Counted from the stretch's first letter, positions 36,584-45,964 are shown. The stretch is DNA of 64,000 nucleotides from an uncultured Planctomycetaceae bacterium (GCA_937916515.1 CALFSX010000277.1:27506-91505); one strand, 5' to 3'. Translations and numbers: made by a program. The notes: a model not told the origin generated them from the sequence alone.

Positions 36584-36614
36584 AGCACTAAAACGCACGG
36601 CGAACCTTAGTGCT
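36584..36614. other. Small hairpin at the convergent coaX / prenyl synthase ends
   Basis: An 8-bp inverted repeat (AGCACTAA at 36584-36591, TTAGTGCT at 36607-36614) has one arm overlapping the stop codon of the minus-strand gene. It lacks a T-run, so a terminator role is uncertain. Confidence 0.4.
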
Positions 36615-37605
36615 GCCGTTGGACGGCAAACCCTGCGATCAAGTGCAACAAAGAACGTTCGGCGGAATCCGGCAGGAAGGCCAAATCGTTTTTAGCTCGC
36701 TGAACAAGTTCCAACGCTGTTTGTTGAGCAGAACGGATGCCCTGTTGAACGCAGGGCGCTGCATTCAGTGCCGTGCGTCGGTCGTCTGCGTCGTTTTCCA
36801 GAACCGCCTGCAGTTCGTCGGCTTCGTCTTCGGAAGCATTTCGGAATGCTCGCAGCAACGGCAGCGTCAGTCTTCCGTTTTGCAGATCGTTGCCTTCGTC
36901 CTTACCGGTGGATGACGCGGTTTCCGTCAGATCCAGAATGTCGTCCGCAATTTGAAACGCCAGGCCCAGTCGTATGCCGAATCGTCTGGCCGCTCGCTGT
37001 TGCTGCAGGCTTCCGTCTGCTGATCGAGCACCCAACAGGCAGCTGAGCCCGAACAGTTGGCCGGTTTTGTCGCGGATGATGCGGAAGTAGTCGAATTCAG
37101 ATTTCGATCGCTGCAATCTGGCGGCGGTTTGGTTCAATTCGCCTTCGCAAGTGCGGTCTGTTGCCAGTCCGATCAGGCGACAGGCTTCGGCGTCGCCGGT
37201 GGATGCTGCCATATGGAAAGATTTGGAAAACAGATAGTCACCCAGCAGAACGCTGGTCTCTGTATTCCAGCGTCGGTGAACGGTTGCCACGTGGCGTCTG
37301 GTTTCTGCTTCGTCAATAACGTCGTCATGAACCAATGTTGCCGTGTGAATCATCTCCACAGCGGCGGCCAGAGTTTTGCCGCATTCACTGCTGTGTCCCG
37401 CGATGGCTCGTTCAAACAGCAGCAGTAAGATCGGGCGAATCTGTTTGCCTTGAAAGCGTGAAACGTGTTCGGTGATATCACTGACAAAGTCGCTGGAACT
37501 TCGAAGTCGACGACGCAGAATAGCGTTGACTGCAGCCAGATCGCCCGACAGAAGATTCGCAAGTTGAGTCTTCAGGTCAGCTGTCTGTATTGTTTCCGTG
37601 TTCAT
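36607..37605 (-). CDS. Polyprenyl diphosphate synthase (trans)
   Basis: This 332-residue enzyme extends farnesyl or geranylgeranyl diphosphate with isopentenyl diphosphate to make the quinone side chain. The first aspartate-rich motif is DDVIDEAETRR, followed by the HVATVHRRWN region; the second is FQIADDILDLT. The length and both motifs fit octa- or nonaprenyl synthases (IspB/HepT group); the chain length cannot be read off. The ATG at 37605 has GAGGA nine bases upstream, which rules out the TTG at 37623 that lies before this sequence. It follows moaC by 33 bases on the same strand. Confidence 0.92.
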   Translation of the reverse strand: MNTETIQTADLKTQLANLLSGDLAAVNAILRRRLRSSSDFVSDITEHVSRFQGKQIRPILLLLFERAIAGHSSECGKTLAAAVEMIHTATLVHDDVIDEAETRRHVATVHRRWNTETSVLLGDYLFSKSFHMAASTGDAEACRLIGLATDRTCEGELNQTAARLQRSKSEFDYFRIIRDKTGQLFGLSCLLGARSADGSLQQQRAARRFGIRLGLAFQIADDILDLTETASSTGKDEGNDLQNGRLTLPLLRAFRNASEDEADELQAVLENDADDRRTALNAAPCVQQGIRSAQQTALELVQRAKNDLAFLPDSAERSLLHLIAGFAVQRQH

Positions 37606-37638
37606 GTCACGATTCCTCGTCAAGTCAAGCTGTTGAGA

Positions 37639-38118
37639 CTATGACTGACTCCGTTGAAAATGGCCGCTGCGACCGCCCGTTTTTTCCAGCAATCGTATGT
37701 TTGAAATTTCCATTTCGCGATCGATGGCTTTGCACATGTCGTAGATCGTCAACGCTGCAATACTAACTGCCGTTAAAGCTTCCATTTCCACACCCGTCCG
37801 CCCGGAAACCCCAACTGTGCTTTCGATGCGAACCTGTTGTTCATTTGGGAACGAAAAATCCACACTGGCAGAATCCAGCCCCAAACTGTGACACAACGGA
37901 ATGAGTTCATCTGTTCGCTTGGTTGCCATAATTCCGGCAAGTCGGGCGACTTCCAGAACATCGCCTTTAGCGATTTCTTTGTTCTTAATTATCCGCAGAG
38001 TTTCCGGCTGCATTAACACAAAACCTTCCGCAATAGCCGTTCGGCGAGTGACGGGCTTGTCGCCGACGTCCACCATATGGCTGGCTCCATCTTTGTTGAA
38101 GTGCGTAAGTTCTTTCAT
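37639..38118 (-). CDS. moaC: Cyclic pyranopterin monophosphate synthase
   Basis: This 159-residue enzyme makes cyclic pyranopterin monophosphate from the MoaA product, the first committed step of molybdenum cofactor synthesis. Family motifs are complete: [50 protein letters not shown] and [18 protein letters not shown] followed by [10 protein letters not shown]. The last includes the catalytic Lys-Asp region. MoaA or other Moa genes are not next to it; a polyprenyl synthase follows in the same operon. Confidence 0.96.
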   Translation of the reverse strand: MKELTHFNKDGASHMVDVGDKPVTRRTAIAEGFVLMQPETLRIIKNKEIAKGDVLEVARLAGIMATKRTDELIPLCHSLGLDSASVDFSFPNEQQVRIESTVGVSGRTGVEMEALTAVSIAALTIYDMCKAIDREMEISNIRLLEKTGGRSGHFQRSQS

Positions 38119-38291
38119 GGCAACAGCTTTCGTTTGCGAAGTAACGGAATGTCGGAGGCTGGTGCCTTGTCAGCATTGAATTTCAGGATTAGCCGTCTGA
38201 GCGTTTGCCCCGGTTTTTTCGAAAGCGCGGTGGGGCCCAGGTGGTTGACGCAGCCAACGCGATTTTTAGACGTGACAAACCGAGCAGAATC

Positions 38292-38320
38292 GACGGCGAA
38301 CCTGAATCCGGCTCGCCGTC
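38292..38320. terminator. Possible terminator downstream of a PVC heme protein gene
   Basis: An 8-bp perfect stem (GACGGCGA at 38292-38299, TCGCCGTC at 38313-38320) lies about 30 bases beyond the stop at 38350. There is no long T-run, so this is only a candidate. Confidence 0.4.
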
Positions 38321-38349
38321 GGCTTTCAGCATATCAATGCGTCGAAGCG

Positions 38350-41300
38350 TTATTCGCCCGCGTTACCGTGAGCTCCATCAGCGGCGACTTTCAGCGATGA
38401 CAGGTATTCCACCAGGTCGCGAACATCGTCTCGACTCAGGTTCTTTGCAATGTCTGCCGGCATGCCGCTTTGCCCTTTCGCTCGTTCGTCAATTTCGTCC
38501 AGAGCGACCGTGATGATGGCACCCTGAGGAGTCATCAGCTTCACAAACTTGTCGGTTTCTTCTTTGATGATGCCGGAATGAATGCGGCCATCGAAGTCGA
38601 CGATGATTGTGGTTTCAAAGTCTTTGGCGATTTTTGCATTCGGGTCAACAATGGCTTCCAGCAGGTACCGGCGATCTTTGTCTTTGGCAACTGCGGAAAG
38701 ATCGGGACCAACGTCAGCTCCATTGCCATTCACTTTATGGCAACGGCGACACGACGCAGACGCTCTTCCAAAGAAAATAGTTTTGCCGTTTTCCAGATCG
38801 CCACCTTCCATGCATTCGCTCCATTCAGAAACCTTGTCGCCGTCTTTGGCGTTCGCTGCACGATACGCCGCGACGCTGGCTTGCAGCGTTGAATCGCCCG
38901 TGCTTTCTGCCGCGTTCAGCAGATCCAGAATGGCTGCTGCTGGTAGAGAACCGGTGTTCAATGCATCAAAAGTCTTTGTTAGTGCCGCGATTGAAGTTGC
39001 TGATTTTATCTGGCCCAATAGAAACAGCGACCTTTGCTGAGCCTTCAGGCTGCCTTTTTCAACGGCTGTCAGCAGTTCTGCAACGGCGTCTTCCGGACGA
39101 CTTTGCGCCAACAATTCCAACGCCGCAATTCGAACGGCTTCAGACTCGTCGGCACTGCCGTCGGCCAGTAACCTGTCGATGTCGTCGCTAAGAGTTGAAA
39201 GTGCTTTGAAGGCAGAAACTCGAGTGGTTTCGTCGCTTTTCGTATCAGCCAGCATCTGCTGCAAAGTTGGCACAACGTCTTTGATTTCCAATTGAGCGGC
39301 CAAAGCGACCGCCGAATCTCGAACCGCTTTGGGGCCAGCCAGCATGCCGGGAAGGTCCTTTTTGACGGCTTCGTCCAGACCTTCGACTTCGCGTTTTGGC
39401 AATGGTCGCCAGCGACCGTCAACGGTGTCCAGTTGTTCCGTGTTGTTCCACGTGGCCAGCATTTTAGTGGCCACCAGTCGCAGTTCTTCCGGACGAGTTG
39501 CATCGCCGGCAACGCGAGCGACCGCCAGAGCGTGACGCATGTTGCCCAGACGATAACACGCTTCCAGAGCTCGCCGAACGATAACTGGATCTGTGATGCC
39601 TTTGGGGTTTGATGTTCCCAACAGCAGCGGAAATGCCAACGCGTTCAATGCGTTGCTGCCACCTTGTTCGTGAATAGCTCGGGCAACTTCAGCGGCAACG
39701 GCTGGATCGGGATCGCTAAGCAGCAAGGCAACTTCATCACGTTTCAGGTATCGCAGAGCAACCACAACACCCAGGCGAGCGGCGGCAGATCGTGCTGCGA
39801 GACCTTCTGTGACAACAGTCTGAGGAATACGTTCCCACAGTTTGGCCAGGCCCATCACAGCTTGATGTCTCAACACGGGGTCTTTATTGTCGTTACGTTC
39901 CAGAAGTTCCAGCAGAATAGCGGTGTCTGATCCGGTACCGATGGCTCCCAGTGCGACCGCCGCAAATCCCGCTTCGCGAAGTTCGCGGCTTTTGGTCAGT
40001 GATACTAATTCGTCCTGAAGTGTAGACCGCGTTTCTGCGGTCATCGCGTCTGAGATGCCGTGGCGTTTGATCAGGTCGGTCATAATTTTTATATATTGAA
40101 CACCCAGATCGTCTGCCGATTTGATGCCGCCGGCAGCGCAGAATTCGATCACTCGTTTGGCGTCGTCCGCTGACTTCAATCCCAGTTGCCACAACGCCCA
40201 CGCCAAATGACGCTGTGCAACCGTGTCCCCGGAAGCGGCTTTGACTGCGGCGAAAAGTTCTTCGCGAAGTTCGCGTTTGACCAGTTCAAACTGAGCCATC
40301 TGGCGGATGCGACGATCAGCGTGGCTAAGCAGTGTGAACAGTTCTTCGGTGTCAGACTTTGCAACACCACCATTCAGCAGTTGCGGAACATTGGCCCCGG
40401 CCACGGCACTGATGTTTTCCTGATCTGCAAAGCGATAAAGACGACCTTTGCCTTCACCCACCCAGCCGTTTACCCAGTCGGTAACGTACAAACTGCCGTC
40501 GGGAGCAAAGTCCACGTCGGTACCAAGAATCGACCAGATGAACTTATGAGAATCCGTCAGTTCAAAGGTTGCTCCTTTGGGTTCGACGCTGAAACTGCGA
40601 ATACCGCTGTTGCCGGCTCCTCCACGGAAGTCTGCCATAAAGAAGTGGTTGGCGTAACGTTCTGAAAGTCCGATGCCGGGATAGTAAGTGAGTCCGGAAG
40701 GGCCATCCGCCAGGTTAGCAACCGGTGGAACGATGTATGCCGGTTGCACGACACTTGTTTCCTCGTCGATTCTGTACGGATACCACATGTGTTCGCGATT
40801 CCATGGGCCGCGATCTTCCAGATACTGATAGTGCATTCTCCAGCCGGTGTCGCCGTCCTGAACGATATACACCCAGCGAGCTTTGTCGCCACCGTCGGAG
40901 TTGTTATCGCCGGTCCACAGATTACCGTGATCGTCGAATGCCAGTTCCTGTGGATTGCGAAGACCATAGGCGAACACTTCCAGGTTTGAGCCATCCATGT
41001 CGCAACGAAAGACGGCTCCGTTGTCAACACGCTTCAGGCGAGTGCCTTCTTTTGTGATGACGTTGTAGCCACGGTCTCCGATGCTGTAGTACAGGCGTCC
41101 ATCGGGACCAACGGTGAGTCCGTGCATGTCGTGACCACGAAAGGCAACTCGCACGCCATAGCCGTGATGTAACGCGTCCGTTTTGTCAGCGATTCCATCG
41201 GCGTCGGTGTCTTCCAGCATCCAAAGTTTTGGAATGCAGGTGTAGTAAACTTTTCCGTCGTGCTCGATGACTCCAGCACCGGTGCCATCCAGGATGTCGT

Positions 41301-41763
41301 TGAATCCTTCGGCGAAAATTTTGTCCTCATCGAATACTCCGTCGCCGTTGGTATCCTTAAGAACTCGAATTCGATCCTGCTCTGCAGCGTACTTGTTAAC
41401 GTCGGCGCCAAGATACTTCTTGAACATGGCCAGGCGTTCTTCCACTGTTTCCAGTCGAAGATCGTTGTTAAGCCAGTTCATGTGGCCACGATTGTCTTCG
41501 ACGCCCACTTCCTGACGAAACGTTTCGCACACGTAAACGCGACCGTCGTTGGCCACATAAAATGCAACCGGATTGGCAAGTGCTGGTTCAGATGCCAGCA
41601 GGGAACCCTGCATGCCTTTCGGTAAAACGAACCCCTGCAAGGCAAGTTGCGCATCATTAGATGCTTCCGCCACCCTGGGTTTGTAATCGTCCGCCAAAAC
41701 ATGCGATGAAAGGCATGTGAGCACTGTCAATAACAAGATCTGTGATCGGAGCATCTGCGTCAT
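38350..41763 (-). CDS. PVC-type heme-binding CxxCH protein (large, exported)
   Basis: This 1137-residue exported protein has a signal peptide (RSQILLLTVLTCLSSHVLA). An N-terminal beta-propeller related to the membrane-bound dehydrogenase domain (TIGR02604) covers about residues 45-440, with VAFYVANDGRVYVCET and GHDMHGLTVGPDGRLYYSIGD. A HEAT-like helical repeat region covers about 460-960. The C-terminal cytochrome c-like domain has C1005-R-R-C1008-H1009, followed by VGPDLSAVAKDKDRRYLLEAI and a metal-ligand region. Proteins of this kind are abundant in planctomycetes and are thought to be periplasmic sugar or alcohol dehydrogenases; the substrate is unknown. Confidence 0.93.
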   Translation of the reverse strand: MTQMLRSQILLLTVLTCLSSHVLADDYKPRVAEASNDAQLALQGFVLPKGMQGSLLASEPALANPVAFYVANDGRVYVCETFRQEVGVEDNRGHMNWLNNDLRLETVEERLAMFKKYLGADVNKYAAEQDRIRVLKDTNGDGVFDEDKIFAEGFNDILDGTGAGVIEHDGKVYYTCIPKLWMLEDTDADGIADKTDALHHGYGVRVAFRGHDMHGLTVGPDGRLYYSIGDRGYNVITKEGTRLKRVDNGAVFRCDMDGSNLEVFAYGLRNPQELAFDDHGNLWTGDNNSDGGDKARWVYIVQDGDTGWRMHYQYLEDRGPWNREHMWYPYRIDEETSVVQPAYIVPPVANLADGPSGLTYYPGIGLSERYANHFFMADFRGGAGNSGIRSFSVEPKGATFELTDSHKFIWSILGTDVDFAPDGSLYVTDWVNGWVGEGKGRLYRFADQENISAVAGANVPQLLNGGVAKSDTEELFTLLSHADRRIRQMAQFELVKRELREELFAAVKAASGDTVAQRHLAWALWQLGLKSADDAKRVIEFCAAGGIKSADDLGVQYIKIMTDLIKRHGISDAMTAETRSTLQDELVSLTKSRELREAGFAAVALGAIGTGSDTAILLELLERNDNKDPVLRHQAVMGLAKLWERIPQTVVTEGLAARSAAARLGVVVALRYLKRDEVALLLSDPDPAVAAEVARAIHEQGGSNALNALAFPLLLGTSNPKGITDPVIVRRALEACYRLGNMRHALAVARVAGDATRPEELRLVATKMLATWNNTEQLDTVDGRWRPLPKREVEGLDEAVKKDLPGMLAGPKAVRDSAVALAAQLEIKDVVPTLQQMLADTKSDETTRVSAFKALSTLSDDIDRLLADGSADESEAVRIAALELLAQSRPEDAVAELLTAVEKGSLKAQQRSLFLLGQIKSATSIAALTKTFDALNTGSLPAAAILDLLNAAESTGDSTLQASVAAYRAANAKDGDKVSEWSECMEGGDLENGKTIFFGRASASCRRCHKVNGNGADVGPDLSAVAKDKDRRYLLEAIVDPNAKIAKDFETTIIVDFDGRIHSGIIKEETDKFVKLMTPQGAIITVALDEIDERAKGQSGMPADIAKNLSRDDVRDLVEYLSSLKVAADGAHGNAGE

Positions 41764-42197
41764 TTGTCAATATTTGATAGGTCGGTGAATAGATGATTGT
41801 TGCTGTGCCGGTATACGTTCGTTCACGTGCTGGTGACCTGACAAAATTCAGGCGGGCGGAATCGCCGGGCGAAGTTTATGTTTTGCGGCAGCGGATTTTT
41901 CCATTATGGCCGCGAGGGCCCGTAAATCGCGGAAAATCTGTCGCGGACGGCAGCGGAACTGATTTTTGCTTCGTCAGCATTCAATCAGAAGTAAAAAAGT
42001 CAAATCGCGGTGCGAATTCTCAACTCAGTTCGTGATCACGGAGGCGGATCAGGGAATTTGCTTAGTTTTGAACGAGCGGTTTTCGCAAATTCGAGCATTT
42101 CGACTTCATTATTCCGGCGAACTTGTTCACGTTGAGTCAAGTTTTCAGAGCGGCAGTTCGAACGGTCTGAGGCACGGCCTCGTTCGAATTTGGTTAG
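41764..42197. other. Gap with a 3'-end repeat
   Basis: This 434-base gap between two minus-strand genes holds a repeat at 42097-42180 immediately behind the MutS-like gene. The promoter of the PVC heme protein gene should lie at its left end. No gene is supported; ORFs here overlap the repeat or the coding region. Confidence 0.45.
42097..42180 (+). repeat. 3'-end repeat behind the MutS-like gene
   Basis: The left part (GACTTCATTAT...GCGAAC-TGTTCA--TTGAGTCAA) matches 56252-56292 closely. The right part (GAGCGGCAG, TCGAA, GTCTGAGGCAC, GCCTCGTT) matches 23174-23245. The right end folds: TTCGAAC/GTTCGAA enclosing GAGGC-ACG-GCCTC with a five-base bulge. It ends 17 bases from the gene's stop codon. 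Confidence 0.7.
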
Positions 42198-44072
42198 TTA
42201 AACGTCCAGTCCCATCATTCGCATCAATTCGATGGCGTTGCTGCGTTGGACGACACCGTCTCGAAGCTTGTAGTCGAACGTCATTTGCCCGTCTTCGACC
42301 TGGTCTTCAAAGTGCATGTTCACCGCCTTGCCGTCCATCGAATCCACGATTTCAGTCAGCGATAGATCGTGAGTTGTGACGATGCCCAGAGAGCCGCGAG
42401 CGACCAGAGAACGGATGACCGCTTCTGCTCCTCGACGTCGGTCGTGAGAATTTGTGCCGCTTAGAATTTCGTCCAGCAGAAACAATACCGGACGTTCCTG
42501 GCCCGCCAGATCGACGACCGATTTCAATCGTTGCACCACAGAAAAGAAAAGCGATCGGCCTTCCTGAAGAGAATCGCTGACTCGCATCGCAGTCGCCAGC
42601 TGAAAGGGAAACGACTTCAACGATTGGGCTCGCACACGCCCGCCGCAATATGACAGCACCAGGTTGATTCCCAGTGACCGCAGCAAGGTGCTTTTGCCCG
42701 ACATGTTGGAACCACTGATCAGCATTAGCGGTTGGTCATCTGTCAGCGAAACATCGTTGCAGACGCATTCTGCATCGGATAACAACGGATGACCGATGCC
42801 GCTTGCGATATAGCCAATCCGGGATTCTGAGATTTCTGCTTTGCAGTAACCTTCCTGTTCATAGTTGAACGCCGCTACGCTGTTCAGAACTTCCAAAGTT
42901 GTAACGGTTTCCAGCCACTCGGTTACTCTTGCACCATATTCACGTCGCCAGCGTTCGATACGATGTGGCAGCAGCAGGAATAAACCGAACATCCACGCCA
43001 ACGGCATGAAGAACTGATTTCGCAATGCATTGTTCAGCCATTGAATCTGGCTGCTGAGTTCACCGATTCTGGCTGATGCAATCACCCCGTTTACGCTCAG
43101 ACGGTTCTGGAGCTGCTGCAGAGACTTTTCCTGAAACGGAAATGATTCAAACTGCTGAGTGACTTCCGCCAATTGTCGCAGCGGCTTATCGACGGCATCC
43201 ACATGATCCATGATGGCTCGAATGCGACGGCGGTTCGCATAAACAAATGGAGCCTGCAGCAGCATCATCAGCAGAATGGCGGATGCACTCAGACCGCTGC
43301 CAAACACCAGAATTAATATCACAAAAGAAATGCAGCCCAACAGGCGAGCTCCCCACAGCGATAACGCTGGAAAGGGCTTGACGGTTTCGGCCAGCCACTG
43401 CTGAATGGTATTTTCTGCTTTGCCCCAATCGACATCGTCATCGATAACGGCCAACGCTTCTCGCAAATCAAGCTGATCGTGCAGCGAGTCTGTTTGCTTT
43501 TGGCGCGTTTCGATTTGATCGGTTGTCGGAACTGTTGTCAGCCACGCGGCCAGTTTACGTTTTCCGGGCAACGTGCGGCACAGGTTGATTCTTTGAAACA
43601 AAGATCCCTGGCCAAACAGATCCAGGTCGCCTGACCACGGGTGTTTTGAGTTGGCAAATTGTTGACCAGTGTCGGCGACGTTTTTCCAGTCGCCGGATAG
43701 CCGTGCCAGGCTGCTGATATAAAAGTCGCGAGCAGCTTTGGCTCGATTCATGCGTCGCACAATTGGAGCATGAATTCGTAGAATGACAATGAACGCAACC
43801 ACAGGGGCAGCCAGCCATAGCCAGGAAACGGACCGGTCGCCCAGGCAAATGCAGCCAACGGCGATGATCGCAAAAAAACCGGCAATCCGAATGCGAGACA
43901 TTAACCGGTCTGTGGACTGCAGATCTGTTGTGCGTTTTTTGAATGATTCCAGCCGCAGCCGATATTCCTGCTCCGCCTTCGAAACCACAGGGGCTGCCGT
44001 GACGCCGGATCCGTTCAACGCGGAGATGTTTGTCGAAGATGCCAAAACGCCTGTTTCCTTCCGGCGAGCCAA
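42198..44072 (-). CDS. Membrane-embedded MutS-like ATPase
   Basis: This is a 624-residue protein. The C-terminal third is a MutS ATPase domain with GSNMSGKST (Walker A, near residue 460), LFLLDEILSGTNSHDRR (Walker B) and a TTHDL switch, all intact. The N-terminal part lacks the mismatch-recognition domains. It instead has hydrophobic pairs at about residues 65-105 and 245-290 and a further one near 350, so it is probably an integral membrane protein. This layout is found in scattered bacterial MutS-related proteins of unknown role. The TTG at 44072 is the annotated start; a TTG nine codons later (44045) has a better Shine-Dalgarno (AAGGAA). It is not the mismatch-repair MutS. Confidence 0.8.
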   Translation of the reverse strand: MARRKETGVLASSTNISALNGSGVTAAPVVSKAEQEYRLRLESFKKRTTDLQSTDRLMSRIRIAGFFAIIAVGCICLGDRSVSWLWLAAPVVAFIVILRIHAPIVRRMNRAKAARDFYISSLARLSGDWKNVADTGQQFANSKHPWSGDLDLFGQGSLFQRINLCRTLPGKRKLAAWLTTVPTTDQIETRQKQTDSLHDQLDLREALAVIDDDVDWGKAENTIQQWLAETVKPFPALSLWGARLLGCISFVILILVFGSGLSASAILLMMLLQAPFVYANRRRIRAIMDHVDAVDKPLRQLAEVTQQFESFPFQEKSLQQLQNRLSVNGVIASARIGELSSQIQWLNNALRNQFFMPLAWMFGLFLLLPHRIERWRREYGARVTEWLETVTTLEVLNSVAAFNYEQEGYCKAEISESRIGYIASGIGHPLLSDAECVCNDVSLTDDQPLMLISGSNMSGKSTLLRSLGINLVLSYCGGRVRAQSLKSFPFQLATAMRVSDSLQEGRSLFFSVVQRLKSVVDLAGQERPVLFLLDEILSGTNSHDRRRGAEAVIRSLVARGSLGIVTTHDLSLTEIVDSMDGKAVNMHFEDQVEDGQMTFDYKLRDGVVQRSNAIELMRMMGLDV

Positions 44073-44102
44073 CTACTTTTTCGTGTGTTCAAATGTGAGT
44101 GG

Positions 44103-44187
44103 TGCTTTGTCCCAGTCAGGAATTAGGGTTTGTGGTAGTGGATCTTGTTAAAGATCCACTACCCTAAAATTAACATGTGACAAAGCA
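44103..44187. repeat. Palindromic element with 9-bp terminal inverted repeats
   Basis: The outer arms TGCTTTGTC (44103-44111) and GACAAAGCA (44179-44187) enclose a perfect 13-bp palindrome (44134-44146 with 44151-44163, loop of four) built on GTAGTGGATCTT. A relative with 23-bp arms lies at 56168-56223. It sits between the GspE-like and MutS-like genes. The structure resembles a small MITE- or REP-like element. Confidence 0.75.
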
Positions 44188-44209
44188 GTAGGTTACCCCA
44201 GGTCGGGAC

Positions 44210-44234
44210 GCCAGGCTTGTGCAGCCTGGCTTTT
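44210..44234. other. GCCAGGCT hairpin
   Basis: Perfect 8-bp arms (44210-44217, 44223-44230) with a loop of five are followed by TTTT on the plus strand. Read on the minus strand, it lies 57 bases beyond the stop of the GspE-like gene without a U-tract. It could end or stabilise that transcript or belong to the neighbouring repeat cluster. Confidence 0.45.
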
Positions 44235-44286
44235 CGACTTTCGATGAAACATTTAAGGCGCTCCACCTGTTACCGATTCGGATGCC

Positions 44287-45657
44287 CTATTCCGGTCGAG
44301 GCCGTGGACGCGGTTTTCCTTTGGGAGCAGGTCGGCGTCGAGCTCCTGCGGGGGCTGGTGGTCGGAACGTGCGTTGCACTTCTTCCAGAGCCGTTTTGCC
44401 TTCCGCCACAAGTCGGATCGCGTCCTTTTGCAGAGTTCTCATGCCGTCCTTGACCATCTGTTCTTTGACGGCTTCCAGCTGAAAGTTGTCGCAAACAACC
44501 GCTTTCATGCCTTCGGTCATTTCCAGCACTTCGTACACGGGGGCTCGACCATGGAATGGAACGCCATCGCAGTCTTCGCAAAGTTCTTCGATGGTAGGAG
44601 CGTTCTCATCGTCTTCTGCTGGTGGCGAAGGAGCTCGATAAAGCACGGTGGTTTCCGGCGGCAGTCCCAGTCTCTGCAGCAGCTGAGGGTTTGGTCGAAA
44701 CGCCTGCTTGCAGTCATCACACAACAAGCGGATCAGCTTTTGAGTGATGATGCACTTTACCTTTTTGGCGACTTCGTCTTTTCCGACCCAGGCAATCAAT
44801 TTTTGAATCGCTTCAAACGGTGTATTGGCGGGAATCTCCGCCACAAAGCACACCTTGTCTGCGAAGTTGAACATCGTCTGCACGACAGCTGGATCTGTGA
44901 GCGGATTCATGTAAATCAAGTCTGCTTCGCGTCGCAGAACTCGATCGAAACTCATTTCCAGATCATGACCGTCTTCCGGAGCGAAGTCAGTGACGTTCGT
45001 CAGTTCTTTCCCACCGGTGTCTGCCATGCTGAACACGGAGTACATGTATGGATCAACACAGTGTAATGCGGTTATGCTTAGCGATGTGACTCCACTTTGA
45101 GGCGGCCCACAAGCCAGGATGATTCCCTTGGAATCTTCCGTGAAGTCTCGCAACTGCTTGGCGAGGTCCGCCGGCATTTTGGCGTCGCTGGCTTTGGTGT
45201 GAGTGATTTTCGGGTTTTCCACCTGAATCATCAGTTTTTCCACACCCGGCTTTAGCGGTGTCGCGGAAACCAAAAGATGAAACTTGGTGCCTTCAAATTC
45301 TGCGAAAATCCCGCCAGACTGAGCCGCGGCGCGTTCCTGCGGGTTCAGGCCGGACAGCACTTTCAGCATCTGAACCATCGCCATGCCGCGTTGTCCAGGA
45401 ACCGCTCCCGCAGGGTAAGGTATCCCATCAATAACAAAGCGGATGCTGAAGCGGCCGTTGGCTGGTTCCAGCAGAATCGTATGAGCTCTACGTCCCAACG
45501 CGCTGGACATCATCCGTTTGACGGGAACAAGCGCCGCTTTCACCAATCGAGCGTTTTGCTTTAGGTCTGTTTCACGGCCGTACATCGGACCTTGAAACAG
45601 CACCTGTTCCATGTTTTCCAGTTCGTCTTCTTCGTTTTCTTCTTCTTCACGCCCCAC
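44287..45657 (-). CDS. GspE/PilB-like secretion ATPase homolog, catalytically degenerate
   Basis: This 456-residue protein has a GTG start at 45657 with AAAGG eight bases upstream. An acidic N-terminal tail leads into a GspE/PilB-like core. Walker A near residue 185 is GPPQSGVTS, with Val for Lys; the Asp box reads FSMAD; Walker B is DLIYMNPLTD, lacking the Glu of GEIRD; the His-box is AEIPAN without His. A four-cysteine zinc site is kept (LLCDDC and ELCEDC). It ends in a Pro/Arg-rich tail. It probably cannot hydrolyse ATP and may serve as a structural or regulatory subunit of a type II/IV pilus-like machine. No other secretion gene is nearby. Confidence 0.8.
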   Translation of the reverse strand: MGREEEENEEDELENMEQVLFQGPMYGRETDLKQNARLVKAALVPVKRMMSSALGRRAHTILLEPANGRFSIRFVIDGIPYPAGAVPGQRGMAMVQMLKVLSGLNPQERAAAQSGGIFAEFEGTKFHLLVSATPLKPGVEKLMIQVENPKITHTKASDAKMPADLAKQLRDFTEDSKGIILACGPPQSGVTSLSITALHCVDPYMYSVFSMADTGGKELTNVTDFAPEDGHDLEMSFDRVLRREADLIYMNPLTDPAVVQTMFNFADKVCFVAEIPANTPFEAIQKLIAWVGKDEVAKKVKCIITQKLIRLLCDDCKQAFRPNPQLLQRLGLPPETTVLYRAPSPPAEDDENAPTIEELCEDCDGVPFHGRAPVYEVLEMTEGMKAVVCDNFQLEAVKEQMVKDGMRTLQKDAIRLVAEGKTALEEVQRTFRPPAPAGARRRPAPKGKPRPRPRPE

Positions 45658-45964
45658 AACTCAAACCTTTCCTGCAGAAATGCGTTGCATTCTGTTTGTC
45701 AAAGTCTCGCGTTCGTCGGCAAACGAATGCCCGCCTGCCGACCGTCTGAAGTCTCGCTTTCGCGTGGGCATTGTGATGCACAAACCACGCAATAACCAGA
45801 GTCAGGATGGCCGACCGCCTGATTTGAGCTGCTTTTTTGCTGGTGGAACTGGCATAAATAGAATGCCACCAGCTGAAATGTTGTGATTCCGCAATCCGCT
45901 CGTTCCCGGCCATGGTTTGCCAGGCACGAGCGGTGTCGCTGTTGCACTGTCAGTCGGGCCAGAG
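45658..45964. other. Intergenic gap
   Basis: These 307 bases between the DUF1080 gene and the GspE-like gene (both minus) show no gene, repeat or terminator that I can support. The GspE-like Shine-Dalgarno sequence is at the left edge. Confidence 0.4.
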
